DNA of 64,000 nt from JAYZDP01 sp036337765 (GTDB lineage: Bacteria; Acidobacteriota; Thermoanaerobaculia; Multivoradales; Multivoraceae), in assembly GCA_036337765.1 (NCBI GenBank), contig JAYZDP010000161.1, positions 1 to 64,000 of the forward strand, written 5' to 3'. Of this stretch, positions 17,843-26,422 are shown in pieces; position 1 is the first letter of the stretch; the number at the start of each line of letters is the position of its first letter. Under the pieces are notes generated by a model that did not search any database, had not been told where the DNA came from, and saw only the letters and a list, made by a program, of their open reading frames with translations. Both the position numbers and the translations under genes were made by a program.

Positions 17843-19301
17843 CGGCGACCGATCCCTGCACAGCGGCTCGAGGCGGTAGGTTCAGCGCCGTCGCCTCGCC
17901 CAGGAAGGTGCGAATCTCGCCCGCTCCGAGTCCCGGAGCAGCGGCCAGTCTCCAGGCGTCGATGTCGGCTGCCAGGAGCAGCGAGCCGCGCGGCCGGCGA
18001 TGCTCGAGGTAGGTGCCGAGCAGCTCGGCAGCGCCGGGCTCGAGCTCGTGCAGTTCGGCGCCGTCGATGATGACGAGCGACTTGGAGTCGTCGCGTCGGA
18101 GACGGGTGTGCAGAGCATCCCTATCCCGTTCTTCGGCGAGCTCTTTCAGCAGGTCGTCGAGGCGGGCGTAGGTGACGCTGTGGCCGGACTCGACCATCGC
18201 CCTGCCGAAGGCCGCCGCGAGCTCGGTCCGCTGTGGCCGAGGGCCGCCGGTGAGAACGAGATGGCGACAGTGCTCGATGAACCTCTCGTCGCCGATGAGC
18301 TCGCCCAAAGTACCGGCCTCCTCGCCGGCGGGCCCGGTGAGTAGCGTCGCGAGATCCGTGCTGGGCGGTAGCCGCGACGTCTTGCGAAGCCTTTCTATGG
18401 ATTCGGGCCAGCTCTGTCTCGCGCTTCGTTTCCATCGGGTGTGGGGCCAGAACCAAAGCTCCGGCGCCTCGGCGACCCGGTCCTCGATCACCTTCATGTA
18501 GCGGCGCGTCAGGCGCACGATCTCGGCCTCTCCCTTGTCTTGCGGAACGATCGGCTCGTGGAAGGTCACCGTGTAGCGGCCGTCCCCGCGGGGTACGCAG
18601 AAGATCGGCACCGCCGGCGCACCGGTCGCGATCGACAGCTGCGCAGGGACCGACGTGGTCCAGGCGAGTCGGCCAAGGAACGGGATCAGCACACCCTCGG
18701 TCGGGCGCACCCGCTGGTCGATCGCCATCGCGATCACTCCATCGGCGCGCAGGATGTTGAGCATCTTGTGCGCGCTACGGCGTCGGGGCACCTGTTCGAC
18801 TCCCGTTCGGCGTCGCAGCTGTGCGATGTCGTCGGCCACGAGTCGATTGTTTTGGGGCCGATACAGGATGTGCATTTCGCCGACTTGCTTGGGGGCCGCG
18901 TAGGTGATGAGGTCCCAGGAGCCGAAGTGTGCGGTGAGTAGGAAGGTCCCGTTTCCTCGTTGAAGCGCACTGTGGAGATGATGCAGACCCTCGAACTCGA
19001 AGATATCGTCCAACGCTTTGCCTTCGTACCCTGAAACCGCGAGAGCTTCGAGAAAGGCAGAGCCGAAGTGTGCGAAGCAGCGACGGCCGAGCGCGTCGCA
19101 ATCCTCGGCGCTCTTGGCCGGAAACGAACCGGCGAGGTTCTTCTGAGTCAGGCGACGCCGGCTGGCCAGCAGTCGGTATGCGACCCGACCGAACCACCTC
19201 CCGAAGCTCGACACCGCGCGGCGAGGCAACAGGTGAATGCCGCGACTCAATAGCCAGTAGCCGCAGTACTGCAGTCGGTGAGCGAGGCTTCGAGAGGTCA
19301 T
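17787..19301 (-). CDS. LpxL/HtrB-type acyltransferase fused to IstB-like ATPase-fold domain
   Basis: 504 residues. Residues 1-~300 form a lauroyl/myristoyl-type acyltransferase with the HX4D catalytic motif H125-FGSW-D130 and a C-terminal WPHTRWK segment. Residues ~340-480 are unrelated to acyltransferases and resemble the IstB/DnaA-type AAA fold: a strand-loop HLVLTGGPRPQRTELAAAFG in the Walker A place, SVTYARLDDLLKELAEERD, and LVIIDGAELHELEPGAAELL in the Walker B place. The P-loop lacks GKT and the Walker B acid after IID is Gly, so ATP hydrolysis is unlikely. Starts in an ATGA overlap with an ACP gene, the probable acyl donor. Confidence 0.8.
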   Translation of the reverse strand: MTSRSLAHRLQYCGYWLLSRGIHLLPRRAVSSFGRWFGRVAYRLLASRRRLTQKNLAGSFPAKSAEDCDALGRRCFAHFGSAFLEALAVSGYEGKALDDIFEFEGLHHLHSALQRGNGTFLLTAHFGSWDLITYAAPKQVGEMHILYRPQNNRLVADDIAQLRRRTGVEQVPRRRSAHKMLNILRADGVIAMAIDQRVRPTEGVLIPFLGRLAWTTSVPAQLSIATGAPAVPIFCVPRGDGRYTVTFHEPIVPQDKGEAEIVRLTRRYMKVIEDRVAEAPELWFWPHTRWKRSARQSWPESIERLRKTSRLPPSTDLATLLTGPAGEEAGTLGELIGDERFIEHCRHLVLTGGPRPQRTELAAAFGRAMVESGHSVTYARLDDLLKELAEERDRDALHTRLRRDDSKSLVIIDGAELHELEPGAAELLGTYLEHRRPRGSLLLAADIDAWRLAAAPGLGAGEIRTFLGEATALNLPPRAAVQGSVAATERPPAALEAESDTPAS

Positions 19302-19546
19302 TTCGGGGAGGAGACCGCCGCACCTTCAACGTAGGCCACGATGTCGCCGACGGTGTCGAGGTCGGCCGCGTCCTCGTCGCTGATCACGACCCCGGTCGAC
19401 TCCTCGATCTCGATCAGAAGCTCCAGTGCCTTCGGCGAGTCGATGCCCAGATCGACCATCAGATCCATGCCGGGCTCGAGCTCGTCGACCGGCCGCTCAC
19501 TGATCCGCGAGATGGTCTCGAGGGCTTTCTGCGCAGGATCGCTCAT
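19298..19546 (-). CDS. Acyl carrier protein
   Basis: 82 residues from the ATG at 19546 with GAGGAG just upstream. The acidic four-helix ACP fold is evident, with the phosphopantetheine serine in LGIDSPKALELLIEIEE; the usual DSL is DSP here. It is a stand-alone, specialised ACP rather than the fatty-acid synthesis acpP, since no fab genes adjoin it. Its stop overlaps the start of the acyltransferase gene, suggesting it carries that enzyme's acyl substrate. Confidence 0.9.
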   Translation of the reverse strand: MSDPAQKALETISRISERPVDELEPGMDLMVDLGIDSPKALELLIEIEESTGVVISDEDAADLDTVGDIVAYVEGAAVSSPK

Positions 19547-19729
19547 GTCTCCTCGAACTTTAGGATTGGACGCGCGCCAGCGACGTCGTATTGTGCCGGG
19601 TTGGGACTTGGTCAGAAGGTGACTAGGGCGGGGAGTGTAGCAGCGCTGAGCCCTTCCAACCTGAAGGGGCGGTGGTGCGAAGCGACCTTTGCAGTATGCT
19701 GCGCGCCGCCTCCCCCCCGAGCCGCGAAA

Positions 19730-20536
19730 ATGAAGATCCCGCGCGTCGTTCCGATCCTCGAGAAAGAGCGCATCCTGCGCCTGTTCCACCAGGCGCAGGA
19801 GGCCCAATGGTCCGCCCGCGCCATCTCCTGGGACGCTCCGCAGGTGCTGACCTCGAGCGTCTCGAAAGATCGGATGGCGCGCCTGTTGACACCGATCTTG
19901 ATGAGCGAGCAGTCCGCCTTCCACTCCGCGTCGAGGCTGCTGCCGATGCTCGACGAGGCCGGGGAGGCTGAGAGCCAGTACTACATGACCACCTGGATCG
20001 TCGACGAGGCGCGCCACGCGGAGCTCTTCTATCGGCTGCTGAAGCGTTTCGATCGCGAGCCGCTGTCGCCGCGGCGCTTCCCGGCCGCCTACATGTTCCA
20101 CTCGCGAAACCGTTCGGCGGAGCTGAATGTCTTTCTGTCGGGGCTTCTGATCATCGAGGTCCTGGCCAAGAAGGCGATGACCGAGTTCTTGCGGATCGAC
20201 GTCGACACCGCGCTATCGGAGATCTGCGAGGGCATCCTGCGCGACGAGGCTCGCCATCTCAGCTTCAATCGCATCTACATCGAAGACCACCTTGCCGGCC
20301 TCGAGGCGTCGGACCCGGCTGTCGCGGAGGCCTGCGGCGTACGCCTGACCGATCACATGGAGAGCCTACTCGCCGGGGTCCCGGAGTTCCTGGGGAGCAT
20401 GCGGGCTGACTTCGACGACATCGGCTTTCAGACCGAGATGGTCGTCGAGGAGCTCCGCGTCGAGGCGCGCCAGCGGATGGAGCGCTCGGTCGCCAAGGGA
20501 AGGGACAGAGGCTCGAGAGCCCCTACGACCTCGTAG
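19730..20536 (+). CDS. Ferritin-like diiron protein (AurF-like oxygenase candidate)
   Basis: 268 residues from the ATG at 19730; an open frame further upstream runs through the ACP gene in the opposite direction and is not coding. The helical protein shows a carboxylate-bridged diiron ligand set: E60 (MSEQSAFHSAS), E93xxH96 (DEARHAELF), E143 (IIEVLAKKAM), E173xxH176 (DEARHLSFN). This fits ferritin-like oxygenases such as AurF-type N-oxygenases or fatty acyl desaturase/hydroxylase relatives. Divergent from the ACP-acyltransferase operon with 183 bases between, so a role in modifying an ACP-bound or lipid acyl group is a reasonable guess. Confidence 0.75.
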   Translation: MKIPRVVPILEKERILRLFHQAQEAQWSARAISWDAPQVLTSSVSKDRMARLLTPILMSEQSAFHSASRLLPMLDEAGEAESQYYMTTWIVDEARHAELFYRLLKRFDREPLSPRRFPAAYMFHSRNRSAELNVFLSGLLIIEVLAKKAMTEFLRIDVDTALSEICEGILRDEARHLSFNRIYIEDHLAGLEASDPAVAEACGVRLTDHMESLLAGVPEFLGSMRADFDDIGFQTEMVVEELRVEARQRMERSVAKGRDRGSRAPTTS

Positions 20537-20557
20537 GCACCGAGTTCGTGACCGGCC

Positions 20558-20935
20558 TCAAGCGCCATCGAGGGTGATCTCGATCCAGGCCCGTTTGGCC
20601 TTGCGCCCGGTGAGGCTGGCGAAGAAGTCGAGGAGGCGCATCTGCAGACCGTACTTGGAACGGATCGTCCCGTGGGCCTGTTCGATGGCCGCGGCGTCGT
20701 CCATCAGGGTGGCGTTCGCGTCGTGCCACTCGCCATGCACGGCCCCTCGAGCGCCGCATGCGGCCACCCGGGCTCGGGAGGAGTTGCGCAGTCGCTTCAC
20801 CTTGCCCGCCTTCGACTCCGAAAAGACGTAGTAGTGCCCGTCACGCTCCGCGAACCAGACCGGTGTTGGCACCTCTCGGCCAGTCTTTCGGAACGTGACC
20901 AGGCTGAGGTAGCTCTCACCTGCGAGGGGATCCAC
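20558..20935 (-). CDS. PPOX-class flavin/F420-dependent oxidoreductase
   Basis: 125 residues, a split beta-barrel of the pyridoxamine-phosphate-oxidase superfamily: YLSLVTFRKTGREVPTPVWF, YYVFSESKAGKVKRLRNS, RVAACGARG. Small proteins of this type bind FMN or F420 and reduce diverse substrates. It converges on the diiron gene with 21 bases between the two stops. Substrate cannot be told from sequence. Confidence 0.85.
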   Translation of the reverse strand: MDPLAGESYLSLVTFRKTGREVPTPVWFAERDGHYYVFSESKAGKVKRLRNSSRARVAACGARGAVHGEWHDANATLMDDAAAIEQAHGTIRSKYGLQMRLLDFFASLTGRKAKRAWIEITLDGA

Positions 20936-20949
20936 GCTGCGATTCTACT

Positions 20950-21246
20950 TTGGCTGGTCAGCAACGCATCCTCGGCGCCGAGGATGCCGACTACCTGGTA
21001 GCTCTGGCCACTCAGGGTGAGGCTCGACCCCAGCAGCGACGGGTCTTCGCCGAAGCGCGTCCGCCATACGGCGTTCGAGAGGACGACCGCGGGCGGACCG
21101 CCGTACGCCTGCTCGTCCACGGTCGGCAGGCGTCCGAGATCCGGCTGCCAGCCGAGCATCTCGAAGAATCCCTGCGTATGCTGGAGCACGGTCAACGGCG
21201 CCGAAGGTGTTGGTTGGGTCGCGATCGGTGAACGCGACCAGACGCT
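20950..21246 (-). pseudogene. Fragment of a MacB/FtsX-type ABC permease (periplasmic domain)
   Basis: About 95 residues in one minus-strand frame match the periplasmic core of large acidobacterial-type MacB permeases: GFFEMLGWQPDLGRLPTVDE, PPAVVLSNAVWRTRFGEDPS and LLGSSLTLSGQSYQVVGI. Neither an N-terminal helix nor the C-terminal membrane domain is present, and the frame runs on into noise on both sides. It fills most of the 378-base gap between the PPOX and NTF2-like genes. A relic is the simplest reading. Confidence 0.7.
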
Positions 21247-21313
21247 GCGTTGTTTCGCGACACCCCGGCCCGCCGGCACGGAGCTTGTACGATTCCGGAC
21301 CGGAGGAAGAATC

Positions 21314-21802
21314 ATGGTCGACGCGGATCTCGCGGCTCGGATCGGACGACTGGAGGACATTGAGGCGATTCGCCGGCTCAAGGCGCGGTACTGCTATGCC
21401 TGTGACGATGGCTACGACACCGACACGCTGGTCGATCTGTTCGTCGAGGATGCGGTGTGGGATGGCGGGGATCTGGGAGTGGCCGTCGGGCGAGAGAAGA
21501 TCCGGCGATTCTTCGACAACACCCCGGCCGTCATGCCTTTTGCGGTCCACATGGTGATGGACCCGCTGATCGACGTCGATGGCGATCGGGCGACTGGGGC
21601 CTGGTACCTCTTCCAGGCGGCGACCTATGCGCCGGACGGCACCGCGCTGTGGGGCTCGGCTCGCTACGACGAGGAGTACGTCCGCACGGCGCAGGGCTGG
21701 AAGTTCCAGAGTCTGCGGCTGACCTCGCACTTCTGGACACCCTTCGACGCCGGCTGGCTCGAGAAGCGCTCGATATTCGAGCAGCCGCAGGAGGCCGAGT
21801 AG
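21314..21802 (+). CDS. SnoaL/NTF2-like protein
   Basis: 162 residues from the ATG at 21314, which has GGAGGAAG four bases upstream. The cone-shaped NTF2 fold is indicated by AIRRLKARYCYACDDGYDTD, LFVEDAVWDGGDLGVAVGRE and a C-terminal WKFQSLRLTSHFWTPFD. Members of this SnoaL-like group act as isomerases, dehydratases or ligand binders; many are of unknown function. It is first in an operon with the ROK kinase (two bases on) and a sulfotransferase. Confidence 0.85.
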   Translation: MVDADLAARIGRLEDIEAIRRLKARYCYACDDGYDTDTLVDLFVEDAVWDGGDLGVAVGREKIRRFFDNTPAVMPFAVHMVMDPLIDVDGDRATGAWYLFQAATYAPDGTALWGSARYDEEYVRTAQGWKFQSLRLTSHFWTPFDAGWLEKRSIFEQPQEAE

Positions 21803-21804
21803 GG

Positions 21805-22716
21805 ATGGTGCCCGAGCAGCTGTCGATCGGGGTAGACGCGGGCGGCACCAACATCAAGGCAGTCGCGATCGGTGGGGATGGTGCGATTCGCGCTCAACTG
21901 GCGCTGGCGACGCCGCAGGACCGCGATGGCCTGATTGATGCGGTCGCCGGGCTGGTGGCCGACGTTGAATCCGAGATCGGCAAGACTGCCGCGAACGTCG
22001 GATTTTCTGCTCCGGGGCTTGCGGCGCGTGATGGCCACTCGATCGCCTGGATGCAGGGGCGGATGGAAGCGGTACAGGGCCTCGACTGGACCTCGGCGCT
22101 GGGTCGCGATGCGCCGGTTTGGGTGCTCAACGACGCTCACGCGGCGATCGTCGCCGAGGCCTGGTTGGGGGCGGCGGTGGGGTGCCGCAACGTGGTCTTG
22201 TTCACCCTGGGTACCGGAATCGGTGGGGCAGTCATGGTCGACGGACGGTTGCTTCAGGGGCAGTTGGGCCGTGCCGGGCATCTCGGGCACCTGTCGCTCG
22301 ATATCGACGGCGAACCGGACATCTGCCGAGCTCCTGGCAGCCTCGAGGATGCGGTGGGTGACTGCACGATCGAGGCCCGCAGCGGCGGGCGCTTCTCGAC
22401 GACCGCGGACCTGGTCGCTGCGGCCGAGACAGGCGACGAGGGTGCCAGGCACGTATGGAGGCGGTCGGTGCGGGCGTTGGCCTGCGGCATCGCGTCGCTG
22501 ATCAACGTCGCCGATCCGGAGATGGTGGTGCTCGGTGGCGGCATCGCCAAGGCCGGGAAGGCTCTGTTCGAGCCGCTCGGACGGGAGATGCAAGACGTGG
22601 AGTGGCGACCGGTTGGCGGCGATGGGGTGCCGATCGTCCCGGCGGCTCTAGGTGAGAACGCCGGAGCGATCGGCGCGGCCCGTTACGCCGCTGCACAGAA
22701 TAGCGGAGCGACATGA
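21805..22716 (+). CDS. ROK-family sugar kinase lacking the usual zinc motif
   Basis: 303 residues from the ATG at 21805, directly after the upstream stop. The phosphate-binding motif is IGVDAGGTNIKAVAIGG, the catalytic Asp is in VLNDAHAAIVAEAW, and the second phosphate loop is LFTLGTGIGGAVMVDG. ROK kinases usually carry GHxxxxxxGxxCxCGxxGCxE; here the region reads GHLSLDIDGEPDICRAPGSL and keeps only one cysteine. Structure and kinase function are still plausible, with a sugar as substrate. Confidence 0.85.
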   Translation: MVPEQLSIGVDAGGTNIKAVAIGGDGAIRAQLALATPQDRDGLIDAVAGLVADVESEIGKTAANVGFSAPGLAARDGHSIAWMQGRMEAVQGLDWTSALGRDAPVWVLNDAHAAIVAEAWLGAAVGCRNVVLFTLGTGIGGAVMVDGRLLQGQLGRAGHLGHLSLDIDGEPDICRAPGSLEDAVGDCTIEARSGGRFSTTADLVAAAETGDEGARHVWRRSVRALACGIASLINVADPEMVVLGGGIAKAGKALFEPLGREMQDVEWRPVGGDGVPIVPAALGENAGAIGAARYAAAQNSGAT

Positions 22717-23618
22717 GTGAAGCGACGAAGCAGCGGCCCGTGACATGGGAGGCCTACGAGGCGACCATGGCCCGCATGATCTCGCCGGAGGGGATCGCGA
22801 AGGGGCTGGCGTTCCGGCCACGGCCAACCGACGTCGTCATCTCGCCCTACTCAAAGAGCGGTACGACCTGGATGCAGCAGATCGTTCACGGGCTGCGCAC
22901 CCGCGGCGACATGGACTTCGACGACATCTCGCGCGTGGTTCCATGGATCGAGACGGCACACACCCTAGGCATCGATTTGGAGGCGGAGCAGGTCAGCGAA
23001 CCGAGGGCCTTCAAGAGCCACCTGCCGGGCGATCTCGTGCCGGCGGGCGCCCGCTACATCGTGCCGTTTCGAGATCCGAAGGACGCCCTGGTGTCGCTGT
23101 ACCACTTCATGGAGGGGTGGTTCTTCGCTCACGGGGCGTTCACGCGCGAAGAGTTCGCGCGCGGTCACTTCTATCTGCGTGGGAAGAAGCGGGACTATTG
23201 GCACCATCTGCGCACCTGGTGGGCGCGGCGTGATGAGACCGACGTGATGCTCCTCACTTTCGAAGGAATGAAGGCCGACCTTGCCGGCACCGTGCGGCGG
23301 GTGGCAGCCTTCCTTGGGCTCGACCTGGACCCTGACCTCGAGAGAGTCGTCGTCGAGCAGGCCTCGCTGCAGTTCATGCTGGCTCACAAGGACCGTTTCG
23401 ACGATCTGCTGATGCGTGAGCACTCCGAGCGCAACGCGCTCCTTCCAGCCGGCAGCGACTCGGCCAAGGTGCGCGAGGGGAAGGTCGGTGCTTCGAAAGT
23501 GGAGCTATCGGCGGATCTGTCAGCGGAGCTCGAGGAGCTGTGGCGCGACGAGATCGAGGCCCAGATCGGGTTCGCCTCATACGCCGAGGTATGCGACGCG
23601 TTAGCGCAGCGAATCTAG
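22713..23618 (+). CDS. PAPS-dependent sulfotransferase
   Basis: 301 residues starting in an ATGA overlap with the ROK gene. The 5'-phosphosulfate loop is SPYSKSGTTWMQQIVHGL, and the 3'-phosphate segment is VPFRDPKDALVSLYHFM. The C-terminal region has a cytosolic-type GxxGxxK-like stretch (REGKVGASKVELS). It moves a sulfo group from PAPS to a hydroxyl or amine of a small molecule. With a sugar kinase in the same operon a sulfated sugar or lipid is possible, but this is only inferred. Converges with the ACT gene, overlapping it by 18 bases. Confidence 0.9.
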   Translation: MSEATKQRPVTWEAYEATMARMISPEGIAKGLAFRPRPTDVVISPYSKSGTTWMQQIVHGLRTRGDMDFDDISRVVPWIETAHTLGIDLEAEQVSEPRAFKSHLPGDLVPAGARYIVPFRDPKDALVSLYHFMEGWFFAHGAFTREEFARGHFYLRGKKRDYWHHLRTWWARRDETDVMLLTFEGMKADLAGTVRRVAAFLGLDLDPDLERVVVEQASLQFMLAHKDRFDDLLMREHSERNALLPAGSDSAKVREGKVGASKVELSADLSAELEELWRDEIEAQIGFASYAEVCDALAQRI

Positions 23619-24140
23619 CTGCACGTCGACCACGAGGTCCAGAGCGATCTCTTCGAGGCTCGCTCGCACGTCGCTCTCGGAGGTGCCGGCCGGCAGGCGG
23701 ATGGTGGCGCGAGCCTTGAAGAGCGCCTCTCCCGACATCGGCGCACTCGTTACCTCGGACTCGAGCTCTTCCACGTTGACGCCGTTCGAGGCCAGCGCGG
23801 CGGAGATTTCCCGCACGATGCCAGGCCGATCCTGGCCGACCAGCTCCAACTCGAGCACGGTGCCTGTGGTGTCGAGTTGGTCGCTGGCGCCATCTTCCGG
23901 CGCCCCAGCGCCGCCCTTGACGACGACCTGAAGGCCATCGCCGAGATCGGCCAGTGCCCGCTCCAGCTCCGACGCCCGGGCGTCCGTGACCGTGACACGC
24001 AGGAGCCCCGCGAACTCGCCGCCCAGGCTTGCCATCCGGCTCTCCTCCCAGTTGCCGTCGTGCGCGGCGACCACGTCGGCGAGCTTGCCAACGAGGCCCG
24101 GCCGGTCGGGGCCGATCAGGGTGAGGACGAGGGACTTCAT
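23601..24140 (-). CDS. Double ACT-domain protein (GcvR-like)
   Basis: 179 residues made of two ACT domains: residues ~1-75 (LVLTLIGPDRPGLVGKLADV) and ~95-175 (LELVGQDRPGIVREISAAL, with VNVEELESEV). This is the layout of the GcvR family, which senses an amino acid and modulates other regulators without binding DNA itself. It is a single-gene unit divergent from the adenosine deaminase gene. Its target here is unknown. Confidence 0.88.
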   Translation of the reverse strand: MKSLVLTLIGPDRPGLVGKLADVVAAHDGNWEESRMASLGGEFAGLLRVTVTDARASELERALADLGDGLQVVVKGGAGAPEDGASDQLDTTGTVLELELVGQDRPGIVREISAALASNGVNVEELESEVTSAPMSGEALFKARATIRLPAGTSESDVRASLEEIALDLVVDVQLDSLR

Positions 24141-24192
24141 GGTGCGGGTAGCGGGAGGCGAGATTGTATCGACCCTCGACGAGCGCCCTCGC

Positions 24193-24203
24193 TACAATGG
24201 GCC
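24193..24203 (+). promoter_or_regulatory. Candidate -10 element before adenosine deaminase
   Basis: TACAAT at 24193-24198, with a TCGACC -35-like element 18 bases upstream at 24169-24174. The -10 ends only five bases before the ATG at 24204 and no Shine-Dalgarno intervenes, so any transcript would be leaderless. Confidence 0.4.
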
Positions 24204-25402
24204 ATGGCGTTCGACGACACGCTGATACGCCGCCTTCCAAAGACAGATCTTCACCTCCACCTGGACGGATCGCTCCGTATCGAGACGCTGATCGAGCTGG
24301 CGCGCGAGCGCGGCGTCGAGCTGCCCTCGCAGACTCCGGAGGGCCTGGCGAGCTGGTCTTCAAAGAGCAGTACGAGGATCTTCCCGATTATCTCCACGGG
24401 TTCGCGTGCACCTGCGCCGTGATGACCGACGAGGAGGCCCTGGAGCGCGTCGCCTACGAGCTCGCCGAGGACAATCTGGCCGAGGGCGTGCGCTACGTCG
24501 AGGTCCGATTTGCGCCCCAGCTGCACGTGCGCAAGGGCCTCGACATCGGCCAGGTCATCTCTGCCGTGGACCGCGGGTTGGCGAGAGCGAAACGCGAGCA
24601 CGCCGGAAGCGACTCGGTGAAGCTCAGCGGCGAGCCCGCCTTTAACTACGGCTTGATCACTTCGGCGTTGCGGATGTTTCGCCCCGGCTTCACTCCGTAC
24701 TACGAGAGCCTGTTCAAGGTGCTCGACCAATGGCCCGACACCGAGGTCCACGGTGTGGCTTCGCTGTCCCTCGCGTGATCGGTAGTCGAAGCCCGCGACC
24801 GGCTCGGCCTGCCGATCGTCGGCTTCGACCTTGCCGGTGCCGAGGCGGGTAATCCCGCGGTCGATCACGTCGAAGCCTTCGACTTCGCGCACCGCCACTT
24901 TCTGAAAAAGACCGTGCACGCGGGCGAGGCCTACGGCCCCGAGAGCATCTTCCAGGCGATCACCTCCCTGCACGCCGACCGAGTCGGTCACGGTACGCAC
25001 CTCTACGCGACCCACCTCGCCGATCAAGAAGATCCCGAGCGCTACGTTGGCCAGCTTGCTCAGTACGCCTCGGACCGTCGCATAACCCTCGAGGTCTGCA
25101 TCACCTCGAATATGCAGACCATGCCGCAGCTCGCCAGCGTCGAAGATCACCCCTTCGGCCGCATGGTCAAGGACAAGCTCTCAGTCACCCTTTGCACCGA
25201 CAACCGGCTGATGTCACGCACCTCGGTTACCGAGGAGATCGTCAAGGCCCACGACGCCTTCCAACTGACGCCGCGCCAGCTCCGGTCGGCGGTGCTCTAT
25301 GGCTTCAAGCGCAGCTTCTACCCGGGGACCTACCTGGAGAAGCGAGCGTACGTGCGCGGGGCGATCGACTTCTACGATCGCGTGATCGAGGAGGACGCCT
25401 AA
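24204..25402 (+). pseudogene. Adenosine deaminase, interrupted by a frameshift and an in-frame stop
   Basis: Homology runs the full length: LPKTDLHLHLDGSLRIETLI (metal HxH), then in another frame KEQYEDLPDYLHGFACTCAV, and later VHAGEAYGPESIF, RVGHGTHLYATHL and LCTDNRLMS. Two lesions break it. Near 24346-24356 one base seems missing (CTGGCGAGCTGG where an Arg/Gly codon plus GAG CTG is expected), shifting the frame. At 24776-24778 a TGA interrupts the second segment in frame, probably a former CGA. All catalytic segments are otherwise intact, so this is either a very young pseudogene or assembly error in a real gene. The intact enzyme would deaminate adenosine to inosine. Confidence 0.8.
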
Positions 25403-25487
25403 GATTCCGGGCTCGCAGCCGTCACGCGGCCGGCCCTGAGTGGGTACAATCGACGTTCTTCGTTTTCATCACAGAGGAGAGATTCAC

Positions 25488-25970
25488 ATGGCCGTGAAGA
25501 GTTTCCCCGTCGAGGCGAGCCACATCCTGATGTTTGCCCGCGCCGTTAACGACGGGAACCCGATCTACAGCGACGCGAACTACGCGAAGTCCACCGAGCC
25601 GGGCAAGGTCATCGCGCCGCCGACCTTCGTGCAGGCCTCGGCACAATTTGATCCCGACTACCCCCTGCGCCCGCAAGTCGACCAGACTTGGTTCGGCTCC
25701 GGAAAAGAAGGCACCGGCACGCCTGAACGACAGGGCGGTGGTCCCGGCGGACTGCACGCAGAGCAGGAGTACACTTACCACCGGCAGCTCTCCCCGGGTG
25801 ACGTCCTCACCGGCGAGTCGAAGCCTGGCAAGACGTGGGAGAAGCAGGGTCGCCGCGGTGGATCACTGAAGTTCACTGAGTCGATCACCGAGTATCGCGA
25901 CCAGTCGGGCGAGCTCGTCGTTACCGCCCGTTCGGTCGGCGTGTTGCCGTCGAAGGTCGTCGAGAGCTAG
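25488..25970 (+). CDS. MaoC-like dehydratase, FAS1/HadA-type subunit
   Basis: 160 residues from the ATG at 25488, eight bases after AGAGGAGA. A -10-like TACAAT lies at 25445-25450. Single hot-dog fold of the N-terminal dehydratase type: FARAVNDGNPIYSDANYAK, APPTFVQASAQFD, EQEYTYHRQLSPGDVLTGES. In mycobacteria HadA-type subunits bind substrate and pair with a catalytic HadB. The next gene, 12 bases on, is HadB-like, so the two likely form an (R)-3-hydroxyacyl dehydratase or (R)-enoyl-CoA hydratase. Confidence 0.85.
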   Translation: MAVKSFPVEASHILMFARAVNDGNPIYSDANYAKSTEPGKVIAPPTFVQASAQFDPDYPLRPQVDQTWFGSGKEGTGTPERQGGGPGGLHAEQEYTYHRQLSPGDVLTGESKPGKTWEKQGRRGGSLKFTESITEYRDQSGELVVTARSVGVLPSKVVES

Positions 25971-25982
25971 GGGGATAGGAAC

Positions 25983-26405
25983 ATGGCACTCAAGGCATCC
26001 GAGCTTAGCGTCGGCGACGAGCATTCCGAGCAGGTCGTCGAAAACCTCACCCGCACCCAGATCGTCATGTACGCCGGCGCCTCGGGCGACTACAACCCGG
26101 TGCACACCGACGACAAGTTCACCCAGGAGATCGCCGGCTATCCGTCGGTCTTCGCGCACGGCATGCTGTCGATGGGCATGACCGGGCGCATGCTCACCAA
26201 CTACGTCGGCGACGGTCGCCTCGCCAAGTACGGCGTGCGATTCACCTCACAGGTCTGGCCAGGCGACTCGTTGACCGCGAAGGCCACGGTCGAGGCGATT
26301 CGCGAGGAGGATGGTGAGCACCTGGTCGACCTCGCGGTCTCGACCACCAACCAGGACGGTACCGAGGTCGTTCGCGGCAAGGCCACGGCCCGCGTCGATC
26401 CCTGA
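25983..26405 (+). CDS. MaoC-like dehydratase, catalytic HadB-type subunit
   Basis: 140 residues. The R-hydratase signature is intact: MYAGASGDYNPVHTDDKF, which supplies the catalytic Asp and His, followed by FAHGMLSMGMTGRML. It should dehydrate (R)-3-hydroxyacyl thioesters, or hydrate the enoyl form, with the upstream HadA-like subunit. A GGGGGATAGG-type ribosome site precedes the ATG. Confidence 0.9.
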   Translation: MALKASELSVGDEHSEQVVENLTRTQIVMYAGASGDYNPVHTDDKFTQEIAGYPSVFAHGMLSMGMTGRMLTNYVGDGRLAKYGVRFTSQVWPGDSLTAKATVEAIREEDGEHLVDLAVSTTNQDGTEVVRGKATARVDP

Positions 26406-26422
26406 GGACCGGTCTCTCGTCA

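Noticed and set aside
18000..18300. IstB-like sequence as an insertion-sequence remnant
   Set aside because: It is in frame and continuous with the acyltransferase, shares its codon use, and no transposase or terminal repeats are nearby; a domain fusion is the better reading.
24776..24778. TGA in adenosine deaminase as selenocysteine
   Set aside because: The position is not an active-site residue in this family, no SECIS-like hairpin follows, and the gene has a second frame lesion, so damage or error is simpler.
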